This document shows positions 17,409 through 26,168 of a stretch of DNA of 64,000 bases, piece after piece. A program made the position numbers and the translations under genes. The stretch comes from Anaerolineales bacterium (lineage in GTDB: Bacteria; Chloroflexota; Anaerolineae; 4572-78; J111), in contig JABTUW010000006.1 of NCBI GenBank assembly GCA_015075185.1, positions 248,001 to 312,000 on the forward strand, given 5' to 3'. The notes below the pieces were generated by a model. It made no database searches, was not told the DNA's origin, and was given only the letters and a program-made list of their open reading frames with translations. Position 1 is the first letter of the stretch. Every line of letters starts with the position of its first letter.

Positions 17409-19808
17409 ATGAGCGTTATCTGGAGAAAAATCTGGTCCGACCTGTGGGGGCACAAGGTCCGGACGCTGTTAGCTGTCCTGAGTATCGCCGCCGGGGTATT
17501 TGCCCTGGGGGCGATTTTTGGCATGATTGACCAGCTAGTCCCCAACCTGAATCGGGTCCACGGGACGATCAGCCCGGCCAACATCACCATGTACCTGCAA
17601 GACCGGATCACGCAGGATACCGCCGACCGGTTGAAAAATATTGAAGGGGTGGTAGGCGTGGAAGTGCTCAACGAAATGCCCATCCGCTACCGCCTCAGCC
17701 CTGACCAGGAATGGCAGCCGGGGGCGCTGACCATGCGGGCCGATTACGAGGAACAGAAATTTAATCTGCTCCAGCTCAAGGCCGGTGAGTGGCCCCATCG
17801 CAATGAAATCGGCGTGGACATGCGCGCCTTTGACTCCCTGGGCCTTAAATTTGGCGATACGGTCATGTTTGAACTGGAAGGTTCTGACCGCGCCTTGCCT
17901 GTAACCGGCAAAATTCGCCACCACTTTATGACCTCCCCGGACTTCGGCGACGACCCCCGCTTTTTTGTGGACGCTCAGGGCCTGGAGCGTTTTGGCGTCC
18001 CCGACGGCGAATTCAACGAACTGCTGGTCCGCGTCGAGCCATACAGCGAGGATTTGGCCCGGGCCATCGCTTCGGAAATCAAGGACCGGCTGGGCAAGGA
18101 GGGGGTTGGCGTCGGCGTGACCTATTACAGCAAACCCGATGAGCATTGGGCCAAGCACTTCTTCGACGGCCTCAACCTGATTTTGCAGTTATTGGCCTTT
18201 GTCTCGCTGTTTATGAGCGTGGTGCTGGTCTATAATACACTCTCGGCCCTCATTACTGAGCAGACGAATCAGATTGGCATCATGAAGGCGCTCGGCGGCA
18301 GCACCGGGGTGATCATTCGGGTCTATCTGGCCGGCGTGCTGGTTTACGGACTGCTGGCCCTGCTGGTATCGCTGCCATTGGGAGCGTGGGTAGCCTTTAA
18401 CGCCTCCCGCTATTTCCTGGGCATATTCAATATTGACCATAACACATTCCAATTCTCTCCTTCAGCCCTGGCCGTGCAGGCAGTGGCGGCTGTCGGTGTG
18501 CCGCTGGTTGCCGCTCTAATTCCAGTCTTCCGGGGCGCGCTTATCACCGTGCGTGAGGCGATTGCCAGTTACGGTCTGGGCGGCACTTTTGGGTCGAATC
18601 CTTTTGACCGGCTGGTCGAACGACTGGGCCGGCGCTTCCTGTCCGCCCCCAATGCGATGGCCCTAAGTAACCTGTTTCGTCGCAAGGGCCGGCTGGGGCT
18701 GACCCAACTGGTGCTTATCACCGCCGGCACGCTCTTTTTGATGGTTATGACCTTGTCCAACTCCATTACCCTGACCGTAAACAATGAATTGGCCAGGCGG
18801 ACTTACCAGTCGGCCATCTTTTTTGAAAACAACCAGCGGATCAACCGGGTAGTCAGATTGGCCGAGTCGCTGCCGGGGGTGGCCAAAGCTGAACTGCGTT
18901 TCAGCCAGTCGGCCTCCTTGCTGAAAACGGGGCAGCGCACCAAAGAGGCCGGAGTAGGAGCCAGACTGGTCGGCATCCTGGAGGGCAGCGATATGTACCG
19001 GCCCATGATTGTCGCTGGGCGCTGGCTGCAAGCAGGCGACGACCGGGCGATTGTCATCAACGCCGAAACCGCCGAAGAGAACAATATTCATGTGGGTGAT
19101 AGGGTAACGTTGAACCTGGGCGAGCTGGGCGACCGGTCCTGGCAGGTGGTTGGACTTTACCGCACGGTCGCCGTGGTGCCGATGCCCGATAACATCTACG
19201 CTCCGCAAGAGGCGATTTTCCGGGCCACGCCCAAGCATAATATTGGCAGCCAGCTCCTGGTGCGGACTGTTCTCCAAGATGCCGCTTCGGTGGAGGCTAT
19301 CACCAAGCAGTTGAAGGATATATTTGACGGGCGTAACTGGGATGTCGAAGACAGCCAGACGATCCACGAAGACCGCAGCTTTTTTGACAACTTCTTTGCC
19401 CAGTACATTCCCATGCTGTTGGCCCTGGCGGTGATTATGGCCATTGTCGGCGGGATTGGTTTGATGGGGGCGCTCTCCATCAGCGTGGCTGAACGGACTA
19501 AAGAAATCGGGGTAATGCGGGCCATTGGGGCCAAAACGCCGGTAATTATGGCCATGCTGATTTTGGAAGGAGTGCTGCAGGGGGTGATCAGTTGGCTGGT
19601 CGCTGTGCCTCTGTCGTTTTTGCTGGGGCAGCCGCTGGCTGTGCTGATGGGTCAAGCTATGTTCGACATTGCCCTGGATTACCAGTATCATCTCACGGCG
19701 ATGGGCATCTGGCTGGCGATGGTTGTCGTCATTTCCATCCTGGCCTCGGTCATGCCGGCCCGCAACGCCACAACCATCAGTGTCCGCGAGAGCCTGGCTT
19801 ATGCTTGA
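17409..19808 (+). CDS. ABC transporter permease (FtsX/MacB family), double-length
   Basis: A 799-residue membrane permease pairing with the ATPase just upstream. ATG 17409 follows a GGGGG run; an in-frame GTG at 17397 is possible. The protein is a tandem duplication of the FtsX layout: TM helix near residues 17-38, a large extracytoplasmic domain, three TM helices about residues 255-390, then a second unit with TM helix near 430-455, another extracytoplasmic domain (about 460-650) and three final TM helices ending in the typical PARNATTISVRESLAYA. The motif GIMKALGGSTGVI and its second copy GVMRAIGAKTPVI mark the cytoplasmic coupling loops of both halves. Family knowledge suggests mechanotransmission or lipoprotein/peptide export; the substrate is unknown. 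Confidence 0.9.
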   Translation: MSVIWRKIWSDLWGHKVRTLLAVLSIAAGVFALGAIFGMIDQLVPNLNRVHGTISPANITMYLQDRITQDTADRLKNIEGVVGVEVLNEMPIRYRLSPDQEWQPGALTMRADYEEQKFNLLQLKAGEWPHRNEIGVDMRAFDSLGLKFGDTVMFELEGSDRALPVTGKIRHHFMTSPDFGDDPRFFVDAQGLERFGVPDGEFNELLVRVEPYSEDLARAIASEIKDRLGKEGVGVGVTYYSKPDEHWAKHFFDGLNLILQLLAFVSLFMSVVLVYNTLSALITEQTNQIGIMKALGGSTGVIIRVYLAGVLVYGLLALLVSLPLGAWVAFNASRYFLGIFNIDHNTFQFSPSALAVQAVAAVGVPLVAALIPVFRGALITVREAIASYGLGGTFGSNPFDRLVERLGRRFLSAPNAMALSNLFRRKGRLGLTQLVLITAGTLFLMVMTLSNSITLTVNNELARRTYQSAIFFENNQRINRVVRLAESLPGVAKAELRFSQSASLLKTGQRTKEAGVGARLVGILEGSDMYRPMIVAGRWLQAGDDRAIVINAETAEENNIHVGDRVTLNLGELGDRSWQVVGLYRTVAVVPMPDNIYAPQEAIFRATPKHNIGSQLLVRTVLQDAASVEAITKQLKDIFDGRNWDVEDSQTIHEDRSFFDNFFAQYIPMLLALAVIMAIVGGIGLMGALSISVAERTKEIGVMRAIGAKTPVIMAMLILEGVLQGVISWLVAVPLSFLLGQPLAVLMGQAMFDIALDYQYHLTAMGIWLAMVVVISILASVMPARNATTISVRESLAYA

Positions 19809-19897
19809 AAGTGTAGGAATACAGAGGCTTACCAAGAATTAACAACTTTATCTCTGTGTTTCTCAGCGTAGCCTCTGTGAAACTCTGTGTAACATTA

Positions 19898-19932
19898 AGG
19901 AAAACAAAAAAGTGTGACGATTGTCACACTTT
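19898..19932 (-). terminator. Terminator of the tRNA operon
   Basis: AAAGTGTGAC (19909-19918) and GTCACACTTT (19923-19932) make a perfect 10-bp stem with a GATT loop. Read on the minus strand the stem is followed by a T-rich run (TTTTTTGTTTT), so it terminates the tRNA transcript just after tRNA-His. On the plus strand there is no T-tract. Confidence 0.85.
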
Positions 19933-19938
19933 ACTGTG

Positions 19939-20011
19939 GGTGGCTGAAGGGGCTCGAACCCTTAGCCTCCTGGGCCACAACCAGGTGCTCCACCATTGAG
20001 CTACAGCCACC
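19939..20011 (-). tRNA. tRNA-His (GTG)
   Basis: The minus strand folds as a cloverleaf: acceptor GTGGCTG with CAGCCAC, D arm, anticodon stem CCTGG/CCAGG with loop TTGTGGC (anticodon GTG), and T arm with GGTTCGAGCC. The extra 5' G opposite discriminator C is the histidine identity element. CCA is not encoded. It is the third gene of a minus-strand tRNA operon. Confidence 0.95.
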
Positions 20012-20019
20012 ATAAGATT

Positions 20020-20096
20020 GAAGATAGTAGAGGGTAGATAGTAGATAGCTCTATCTTCTTTCTATTTACTATCCACCAGCCTCTATCTACTGTCTT
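20020..20096. repeat. Palindromic AGATAGTAGATAG-type spacer element
   Basis: Between tRNA-His and tRNA-Glu lies a degenerate repeat of AGATAGTAG/GTAGATAG followed by its complement (CTATCTTC, CTATCTACTG), so the whole spacer can fold on itself. The same motif family occurs at 25628-25671 and 57604-57715. Confidence 0.7.
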
Positions 20097-20102
20097 GTTC
20101 CA

Positions 20103-20175
20103 TGCCGCATACGGGATTCGAACCCGTGTTACCGCCTTGAGAGGGCGGCGTCCTGGGCCACTAGACGAATGCGGC
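20103..20175 (-). tRNA. tRNA-Glu (CTC)
   Basis: Minus-strand cloverleaf with acceptor GCCGCAT/ATGCGGC, D arm starting TCGTCTAGTGG as in glutamate tRNAs, anticodon stem CCGCC/GGCGG with loop CTCTCAA (anticodon CTC), T loop TTCGAAT and discriminator A. CCA is not encoded. Confidence 0.95.
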
Positions 20176-20191
20176 TTTTGTGATAAAAAAG

Positions 20192-20275
<84 letters not shown>

Positions 20276-20329
20276 TTGTTTTAACCTTCGCCAGCAGCGC
20301 CCAGGTGACTCTGGCGAACAACAGCAGGG

Positions 20330-20358
20330 ATTTTACCTCAATTTATTCGGCTAGTCAA
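20330..20358 (-). promoter_or_regulatory. Promoter of the tRNA-Leu-Glu-His operon
   Basis: On the minus strand TTGACT (20358-20353) is followed after exactly 17 bases by TAAAAT (20335-20330), about 55 bases upstream of tRNA-Leu. Both boxes are one base off consensus. No other gene lies between. Confidence 0.75.
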
Positions 20359-20370
20359 TTTATAAGACGA

Positions 20371-20423
20371 GGAACTCAGGGAAGCTCATTGGAACTGAGA
20401 GGCGCTTAAGTTCCCTGAGTTCC
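20371..20423. repeat. 13-bp perfect inverted repeat between TrmO gene and tRNA operon
   Basis: GGAACTCAGGGAA (20371-20383) and TTCCCTGAGTTCC (20411-20423) are perfect complements separated by 27 bases that contain a further partial copy (GGAACTGAG). It lies 3' of the TrmO-like gene on the minus strand. It has no clear T-tract and looks like another palindromic intergenic element. Confidence 0.7.
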
Positions 20424-20442
20424 TATAAGTTCCTCCGTTTCT

Positions 20443-21174
20443 TTAGTTCCCCTGCTTCTTCTCTTTTTCACGCAGCATCTCCATTTCTTCTTGAATAAAA
20501 TTATCTACCAGCAGCTTATACATCCCCTCGATGACATCGGGATTCAGGCCATTGGCCTCGGCCAGCTCACGGCGGCGGCGCATAACTTCGGCATAGCGGG
20601 CCGGGGCGCGCACGTCTTCAGGTGTATTTTTAAAATTGACCACCTGACGCACATACCCGGCGCGATTGCCCAGCAGACGGATCACCTCGGCGTCAATCAA
20701 ATCAATGGCGGCGCGTGCCTCGGCCAGGCTGGAGACCTGGTGGACTTCAAGCTGCTGGCTCCCGGTATCGGCATCAGAATAAGGTTCATACGGCTTGATG
20801 TCTAACACCGGCGCGGCGTCCTGCGCATCCAGCCCGCTGAGAGTCAGAATATTGCTGTTAACCTGCTCGATGCGGGCCACGGTCGCCCCAATCCGGTTGG
20901 GCCGAAACTGGCTGCGTGTGGCAAAAACGCCACGCACCGGGTTTTCAGGATTGTGGCGCGGGTGGAGCTGCAATTTTATCTCTTCCTCCTGAATGCGATG
21001 GAAACAGAACAGGACCAAAATATCCATACCGGCCTCCAGGCCCAACAACCCCGGCTCAAATTCCGTTTTGAGAATAATTTGGGCCGGGTGGAGCCGCATC
21101 TCTTCAGCAGGGGTATTGACTTCAAATTGACTTTTGACAAAACCAATGGGGGCTAGACTTAAGGAATCGTTCAT
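20443..21174 (-). CDS. TrmO-like tRNA methyltransferase fused to a chorismate mutase-like domain
   Basis: A 243-residue two-domain protein. Residues 1-140 match the TsaA/TrmO beta-barrel family (PIGFVKSQF at the start, HPRHNPENPVRGVFATRSQFRPNRIG in two pieces, GLDAQDAAPVLDIKPYEPY), which N6-methylates t6A37 in tRNA using S-adenosylmethionine. Residues about 150-238 are all helical and match the AroQ/PchB chorismate mutase pattern: an ARAAIDLIDAEVIRLLGNRAG helix, K in VNFKNTPEDVRAPARYAEV, and a final helix with VDNFIQEE. Together this is an unusual fusion. GGAG precedes ATG 21174. PchB-like residues suggest chorismate mutase or isochorismate lyase activity, but catalysis is not proven by motif alone. 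It sits beside tRNA genes, which may be chance. Confidence 0.8.
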   Translation of the reverse strand: MNDSLSLAPIGFVKSQFEVNTPAEEMRLHPAQIILKTEFEPGLLGLEAGMDILVLFCFHRIQEEEIKLQLHPRHNPENPVRGVFATRSQFRPNRIGATVARIEQVNSNILTLSGLDAQDAAPVLDIKPYEPYSDADTGSQQLEVHQVSSLAEARAAIDLIDAEVIRLLGNRAGYVRQVVNFKNTPEDVRAPARYAEVMRRRRELAEANGLNPDVIEGMYKLLVDNFIQEEMEMLREKEKKQGN

Positions 21175-21275
21175 CGTTAGGCTCCAGAAAGTTTAGGCGC
21201 ATGGTACAAGTATCTTGCTACTTTCCAAATTTTGGTGTTGAGATTTTGCCGGGCCTCTCGGTCGTTCTCGTTTCA

Positions 21276-21303
21276 TTGTGCCTCAATTTTATTGTAGTAT
21301 AAT
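21276..21303 (+). promoter_or_regulatory. Promoter of the GAF kinase operon
   Basis: TTGTGC (21276-21281), 16 bases, TATAAT (21298-21303); a second TATAAT lies at 21311-21316. Transcription would begin near 21310-21323, leaving a 15-30-base leader before ATG 21340. Confidence 0.5.
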
Positions 21304-21339
21304 TATCCACTATAATGATGACTGAAAAATCAATGCCCC

Positions 21340-23001
21340 ATGACTTACCCAGAACCTTTGTCGCTTCGTCGCTTGTTGAAAAGACAAGCTGTGCCACTTC
21401 TGACGGCCTTTGAAACCCTCTTGCCGGAGTGCGGCTTGGCCCTATTCGAGCTGGATGGCGCCCTCTTTGTCCAGGCCGGCCACTGGCCGCCGGCTGTCTT
21501 AACCCAGATACAGGCCGAAATCTCCCTTCCCGATGACCCCCTTGCCACAATGGCTGGCTATCGTCACTATCCATTATGTGCCGGCCTTCGACCGGTCGGG
21601 GTCTTGGTGGTGTACAGTCAGGCAGGGACAACAACCGAGGCCGCCGAGCAAACCCTCCAGGCCAGCCTCCAGTTGCTTCTAAACCAGGCCCTGGAAAAAC
21701 GAGAGATTGCCGACGATACCCTCCACCGCTACCGCGAACTGACCCTGCTCTACCGGGTGGGCGAGACCATTGGGACGGCGCTGAACCCTGAGGTGATTCC
21801 CCCACTGGTCTTGCAGGAGAGCCAGCGCGTTATTCAAGCCGATGTCGGGGTCGAGGTTGGGGTTTTTGTGCTGCGCCGCCCAGCCGCTTCAGGCCGGGGT
21901 GACTGGGAGAGTAAAGCCAGTTTTGGGCCACCGGAAGAGGTAACGACGCTGCTTGAAGCGATGCAATCTCAAATTGATGAACTCCTGGAGAACGGCCGGC
22001 CGGCCATTCTCACCAACTTGCCGGATGGGCCGGAAGTGGCCCGAAAACCGGTTTACAGTTCGGTTTTGTGGGCGCCGTTGAAGACACCCAAACGAGTGTT
22101 GGGGGGAATACTGTTGGGACGGCTGGTCGAGCAGCCGGAGTTTACTTCCAGTGATGAGAAGTTGCTGACGGCTTTGGCCATGCAATCGGCCCTGGCTTTG
22201 GAAAATGCCCAACTATTTGCCCGTACCGACGAAAAATTGGCCCAGCGAGTCAAAGAATTGACCCGGGAAATCATCAAGCGGCAGCAAGCAGAGGCGGCGC
22301 TGCGCGAGTATGCCCTGGAATTGGAAGTGCGGAATAAGGAACTGGACGCCTTTAGCCACACTGTGGCCCATGACCTGCAGGGGCCGCTGGCCAACCTCCT
22401 GGGTTATACCTCTGTGCTTCAAGAGGGTTGGTCCGACCTGTCCCCCGAGCAGCTAACGGAAATTCTGCAAACGATAGCCCGCGCCGCACGCAAGATGAGC
22501 AGTATCATTGATGAGTTACTCTTGCTGGCGAGTGTCCGTAAGGAAGAGGCGCAGAGTGTCCCCCTGGAAATGGGCCAGATCATCGGCGAAGTGCAGCGGC
22601 GGCTGGATTATATGCTCAAGGAACATGGGGCCGAACTGACCCTGCCCGACTCCTGGCCGGTGGCTCTGGGCTATGCGCCCTGGGTCGAAGAGATCTGGGC
22701 GAATTATCTCAGCAACGCCATCAAGTATGGCGGCCAGCCGCCGCGTTTAGAAGTGGGGGCAACGCCGCAGGCGGATGGGATGATCCGTTTTTGGGTACGT
22801 GACAATGGCGTGGGCCTTACCTCAGCCGAGCAGAGCCATTTGTTTACCCCGTTTGCCAAACTCAACCAGGTTAGGGCCAAAGGGCATGGCCTGGGCCTGT
22901 CTATCGTGCAGCGGATTGTAGAAAAGTTGGGGGGACAAGCGGGCGTCGAGAGCCAGGTAGGGCAGGGCAGCCTGTTTTATTTTTCTTTACCGGGTGGATA
23001 A
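21340..23001 (+). CDS. GAF-domain sensor histidine kinase
   Basis: A 553-residue soluble sensor kinase with no membrane segment. An N-terminal divergent sensory region (1-125) precedes a GAF domain (about 135-295), a short coiled coil, the HisKA domain with phospho-acceptor His344 in HTVAHDLQGPLANLL, and an ATPase domain with N box WANYLSNAIKYGG, G1 VRDNGVGL and G2 GHGLGLSIV. It is followed 23 bases later by a hybrid kinase and then a CheY-like regulator, which together form one phosphorelay operon. The stimulus is unknown; GAF domains commonly bind small cytosolic ligands. Confidence 0.93.
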   Translation: MTYPEPLSLRRLLKRQAVPLLTAFETLLPECGLALFELDGALFVQAGHWPPAVLTQIQAEISLPDDPLATMAGYRHYPLCAGLRPVGVLVVYSQAGTTTEAAEQTLQASLQLLLNQALEKREIADDTLHRYRELTLLYRVGETIGTALNPEVIPPLVLQESQRVIQADVGVEVGVFVLRRPAASGRGDWESKASFGPPEEVTTLLEAMQSQIDELLENGRPAILTNLPDGPEVARKPVYSSVLWAPLKTPKRVLGGILLGRLVEQPEFTSSDEKLLTALAMQSALALENAQLFARTDEKLAQRVKELTREIIKRQQAEAALREYALELEVRNKELDAFSHTVAHDLQGPLANLLGYTSVLQEGWSDLSPEQLTEILQTIARAARKMSSIIDELLLLASVRKEEAQSVPLEMGQIIGEVQRRLDYMLKEHGAELTLPDSWPVALGYAPWVEEIWANYLSNAIKYGGQPPRLEVGATPQADGMIRFWVRDNGVGLTSAEQSHLFTPFAKLNQVRAKGHGLGLSIVQRIVEKLGGQAGVESQVGQGSLFYFSLPGG

Positions 23002-23024
23002 CTTACTCATGAGGGAGAACAGCT

Positions 23025-25541
23025 ATGACCACACACCCGCCACTCACCCATGAACCAGGTGAGTCGGACCAACCCTCTGCCGATTCGGGGGTAGCGCCAG
23101 GGGCCGACTTGGTGAAGGCCAATGAACAACTCCGGCAGGAAATTGTTCAACTCAAACCTGCTTATGCCGCCCTGGCCAAAGAGCGTGAACTTCTGCGGGC
23201 GCTGATAGACCATCTGCCGGAGTACTTGTATATTAAGGATACTGATCATCGTTTTATTCTGGGCAATGCTGCGACAGCGCATGGCTTGGGCGTAACCGGC
23301 CCGGCGGATTATGTCGGCAAAACCGATTTTGATTTTTTTCCGGCGGAACTGGCCGCCCAGTATCAAGCCGACGAACAAAAGGTCATTCGCTCTGGCCAAC
23401 CATTGCTTAACCAGGAAGAACAGGTATTTGATCCATCAGCCAATAAGGTGGGCTGGGCTTCTACTTCAACTATCCCCTTACCCGACGACCAGGGACGCAT
23501 TATTGGCCTGGTCGGCATCAGCCGGGATATTACGGAGTTAAAATTGGCTCAGGAGGCTCTCAGCCGGCAAAATAAATACCTGGCGGCATTACATGATACC
23601 ACCCTGGACCTGATTAGCCGCCTTGACTTAAATGATTTGCTTGAGAATGTGGTCAGCCGGGCCGCAGAACTGCTGGGAGCCGCGCACGGCTTTATTTACC
23701 TGGTTGAGCCGGAAGAAAACGTGCTGGAATTAAAGGTCGGTACTGGTGTCTTTAGCCAGACCCCCAATCTCCGCCTCAAATTGGGTGAAGGTCTATCTGG
23801 TCGTGTCTGGCAAAGCGGCCAGCCCTTGGTGATTAATGATTATGAGACCTGGTCGGGCCGGGCGATCACTTTTGATGAAACGAATATTCGGGCAGCTATG
23901 GGCGTGCCGCTTAAATCAGGGGCACAGGTGGTCGGCGCGATCGGCATCGCCTATGACAATGGGCCGGAACGCAGTTTTGGGGAGGTCGAAGTTGAACTGT
24001 TGAACCGCTTTGCCCAACTCGCCGCCATTGCCCTGGATAATGCCCGGCTGTACAAGGCAGCGCAGGAAGCCAGAACGGTGGCCGAAGCCGCCGACCGGGC
24101 CAAGAGCGCCTTTCTGGCCAGCGTCAGCCACGAATTACGCACCCCCTTAACCTCTGTGCTTGGTTTTGCCAAGATTATCAAAAAACGGCTGGAGGTCATT
24201 GTGCCCGCCGTGAGCCAGGATGATCGTAAAGTGCAGCGCGCCATTGAGCAGGTGAGCGCCAATGTGGACATCATCGTCTCCGAAGGAGATCGGCTGACCG
24301 CGCTGATCAATGATGTGCTTGACCTGGCCAAGATCGAGTCGGGCAAGATCGAATGGCACATGCAGCCCCTCTCTATCCAGGAAATCATCGAGCGTTCGGT
24401 TATGGCTACCTCCGCTCTGTTTGCGGCCAAAGCGGTGGAAATGGTCGTAGATGTGGAGGCCGGTTTGCCGACGATCACCGGCGACCAGGATCGGCTGATC
24501 CAGGTTGTCATCAATCTCATCTCTAATGCGGCCAAATTCACCAGCCAGGGATCGGTTACGTGCCGGGCGCGGCGGATGGAGGACAGGATTTTGGTCAGTG
24601 TGATTGACACGGGCATCGGCATTGCCCCGGACGATCATAAGAAAGTCTTTGAGCAGTTTGTGCAGGTTGGCGACACCCTGACCGACAAGCCCAAGGGAAC
24701 GGGGTTGGGCTTATCTATCTCCAAACAAATCGTCGAGCACCATGGGGGACGTCTTTGGGTAGAAAGTGAGTTAGAGCAGGGGAGCAACTTCTCCTTCACT
24801 TTGCCCGTTTCCGCTCCGGCTGGGATTGAAGCTAAAATCGAGGACGAAGCCAGGGTACAGGTGATTGACCTGAAGGCCATTTTAGAACCGTTGAAGATGC
24901 ATGTCGCCGCGGCTACCCCTGAACCCTCGACGACTCAAAAGACTATCCTGGTGGTAGACGATGACCAGAATATCCGCCGCCTATTGCGGCAGGAACTGGA
25001 GGCCGAAAAATACCGGGTGCACGAAGCGGCCGATGGCCGGGAGGCCCTGGAGCAGGTCAAAAGCCAGCGACCGGACCTGATTACGCTGGATGTAATGATG
25101 CCGGGTTTGAGCGGTTTTGAAGTGGCGGCAATGCTCCGCGCCTCGCCCGAAACAATGGGCATCCCCATCATTATCGTCTCTGTCACCGAGGATAAGGACC
25201 GCGGCTATCGCCTGGGAGTAGATCGTTACTTTACCAAGCCCCTTGACACCAAAGTGCTGCTGCGAGAAGTGGGGCAACTGTTAGAGCAAGGCCCGGCCCG
25301 TAAGCGCGTGCTGGTAGTAGACGAAGACCCGGCCACGGTTGAGGCGCTGACCGGCGCTCTCAAAGCTCAGGGCTACCATGTGGTCCCGGCTTATAGCAGT
25401 GAGGAGAGCATTGAAAAAGCCATCACCGACAAACCCAACATCGTCATTGTCAATTCGTTACTCTCGAAACAAAACAATCTGGTACAAACGCTGCGGGTTG
25501 AAAGAGGATTGGAGAACACCTTCTTTATGCTCTTTGAGTAA
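23025..25541 (+). CDS. PAS-GAF hybrid histidine kinase with two receiver domains
   Basis: An 838-residue cytosolic hybrid kinase. Order: coiled coil, PAS (about 62-185, DHLPEYLYIKDTDHRFILGN), GAF (about 200-345), HisKA with His369 in SVSHELRTPLTSVLG, ATPase domain (about 470-590, with VIDTGIGI and GTGLGLSISK), receiver 1 (about 640-760, phospho-acceptor Asp689 in LDVMMPGLSG) and receiver 2 from about 764. Receiver 2 keeps the acidic pocket (VVDEDP) but has Asn810 where the Asp should be (VIVNSLL) and stops after about 75 residues, lacking the last third of the fold. GAGGGAG precedes ATG 23025. Receiver 2 is likely a non-phosphorylated docking or inhibitory module. Confidence 0.92.
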   Translation: MTTHPPLTHEPGESDQPSADSGVAPGADLVKANEQLRQEIVQLKPAYAALAKERELLRALIDHLPEYLYIKDTDHRFILGNAATAHGLGVTGPADYVGKTDFDFFPAELAAQYQADEQKVIRSGQPLLNQEEQVFDPSANKVGWASTSTIPLPDDQGRIIGLVGISRDITELKLAQEALSRQNKYLAALHDTTLDLISRLDLNDLLENVVSRAAELLGAAHGFIYLVEPEENVLELKVGTGVFSQTPNLRLKLGEGLSGRVWQSGQPLVINDYETWSGRAITFDETNIRAAMGVPLKSGAQVVGAIGIAYDNGPERSFGEVEVELLNRFAQLAAIALDNARLYKAAQEARTVAEAADRAKSAFLASVSHELRTPLTSVLGFAKIIKKRLEVIVPAVSQDDRKVQRAIEQVSANVDIIVSEGDRLTALINDVLDLAKIESGKIEWHMQPLSIQEIIERSVMATSALFAAKAVEMVVDVEAGLPTITGDQDRLIQVVINLISNAAKFTSQGSVTCRARRMEDRILVSVIDTGIGIAPDDHKKVFEQFVQVGDTLTDKPKGTGLGLSISKQIVEHHGGRLWVESELEQGSNFSFTLPVSAPAGIEAKIEDEARVQVIDLKAILEPLKMHVAAATPEPSTTQKTILVVDDDQNIRRLLRQELEAEKYRVHEAADGREALEQVKSQRPDLITLDVMMPGLSGFEVAAMLRASPETMGIPIIIVSVTEDKDRGYRLGVDRYFTKPLDTKVLLREVGQLLEQGPARKRVLVVDEDPATVEALTGALKAQGYHVVPAYSSEESIEKAITDKPNIVIVNSLLSKQNNLVQTLRVERGLENTFFMLFE

Positions 25542-25627
25542 GAGCATTCACGAACCTATAGCGCGTTACCAAGAATGCCTGTACCCGGCACGGGTAAAAA
25601 GGCAGCAGAGTAGCAAGGCGCAGAGTC

Positions 25628-25671
25628 GCCTGATTTCCCTGTCTACCGTCTACTGTCTACTATTTTCTTAG
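25628..25671. repeat. CTGTCTACCGTCTACTGTCTAC spacer element
   Basis: Short run of GTCTAC-type repeats just before the ribosome site of the CheY-like gene. It belongs by eye to the same degenerate family as the elements at 20020-20096 and 57604-57715, but only one arm is present. Confidence 0.5.
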
Positions 25672-25682
25672 GAGCCAAACAC

Positions 25683-26105
25683 ATGGAACAGAAAATCCTC
25701 ATCGTGGACGACGAAGCCCATATTCGTATCTTAATGGAGCAAACCCTGGAGGAACTTGAAGATGAAGGGGTGGAAATCCTGATCGCCGGAGATGGCGAAG
25801 AAGCCCTGGAGATTATCAAAACTGACAAACCCGGCCTGGTTTTTCTGGATGTGATGATGCCGAAGATGAACGGCTTTGAGGTCTGCCACGCCGTCAAGCG
25901 TGAACTCAAATTGGACAACATTTATATTGTCATGTTGACAGCCAAAGGGCAGGAGTATGACAAACAAAAAGGTGCAGAAGCCGGGGCCGACATCTATATG
26001 ACCAAGCCGTTTGACCCTGATGAGATTGTCGAAAAAGCGGTCGAGGTTTTGAAAATAGATCGGCAGGATGACCAGGCTAGAGGTGACTGGCACTTGGTTA
26101 ACTAA
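25683..26105 (+). CDS. Single-domain CheY-like response regulator
   Basis: A 140-residue receiver domain without output domain. The acidic pocket (IVDDEAHIR), phospho-acceptor Asp56 in FLDVMMPKMNG, the conserved Thr in MLTAKGQ and the Lys in TKPFDPDEI are all present, so it should be phosphorylatable. AGGAG (25671-25675) precedes ATG 25683. It follows the hybrid kinase on the same strand and probably serves as its diffusible phosphate acceptor. Confidence 0.93.
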   Translation: MEQKILIVDDEAHIRILMEQTLEELEDEGVEILIAGDGEEALEIIKTDKPGLVFLDVMMPKMNGFEVCHAVKRELKLDNIYIVMLTAKGQEYDKQKGAEAGADIYMTKPFDPDEIVEKAVEVLKIDRQDDQARGDWHLVN

Positions 26106-26168
26106 GGACAAAAGTGCCAGTCACCTGAGTCAAAAACAGATCGGTAGGATGATGGAGGAGAATGGATT

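Noticed and set aside
18663..19835. 390-codon minus-strand open frame opposite the ABC permease
   Set aside because: Composition is His/Gln/Arg-rich and motif-free, a shadow of the permease gene.
19850..19890. CTCTGTGTTTCTCAGCG..CTCTGTGAAACTCTGTG spacer as an RNA gene
   Set aside because: No stable fold or promoter; it looks like another simple spacer sequence.
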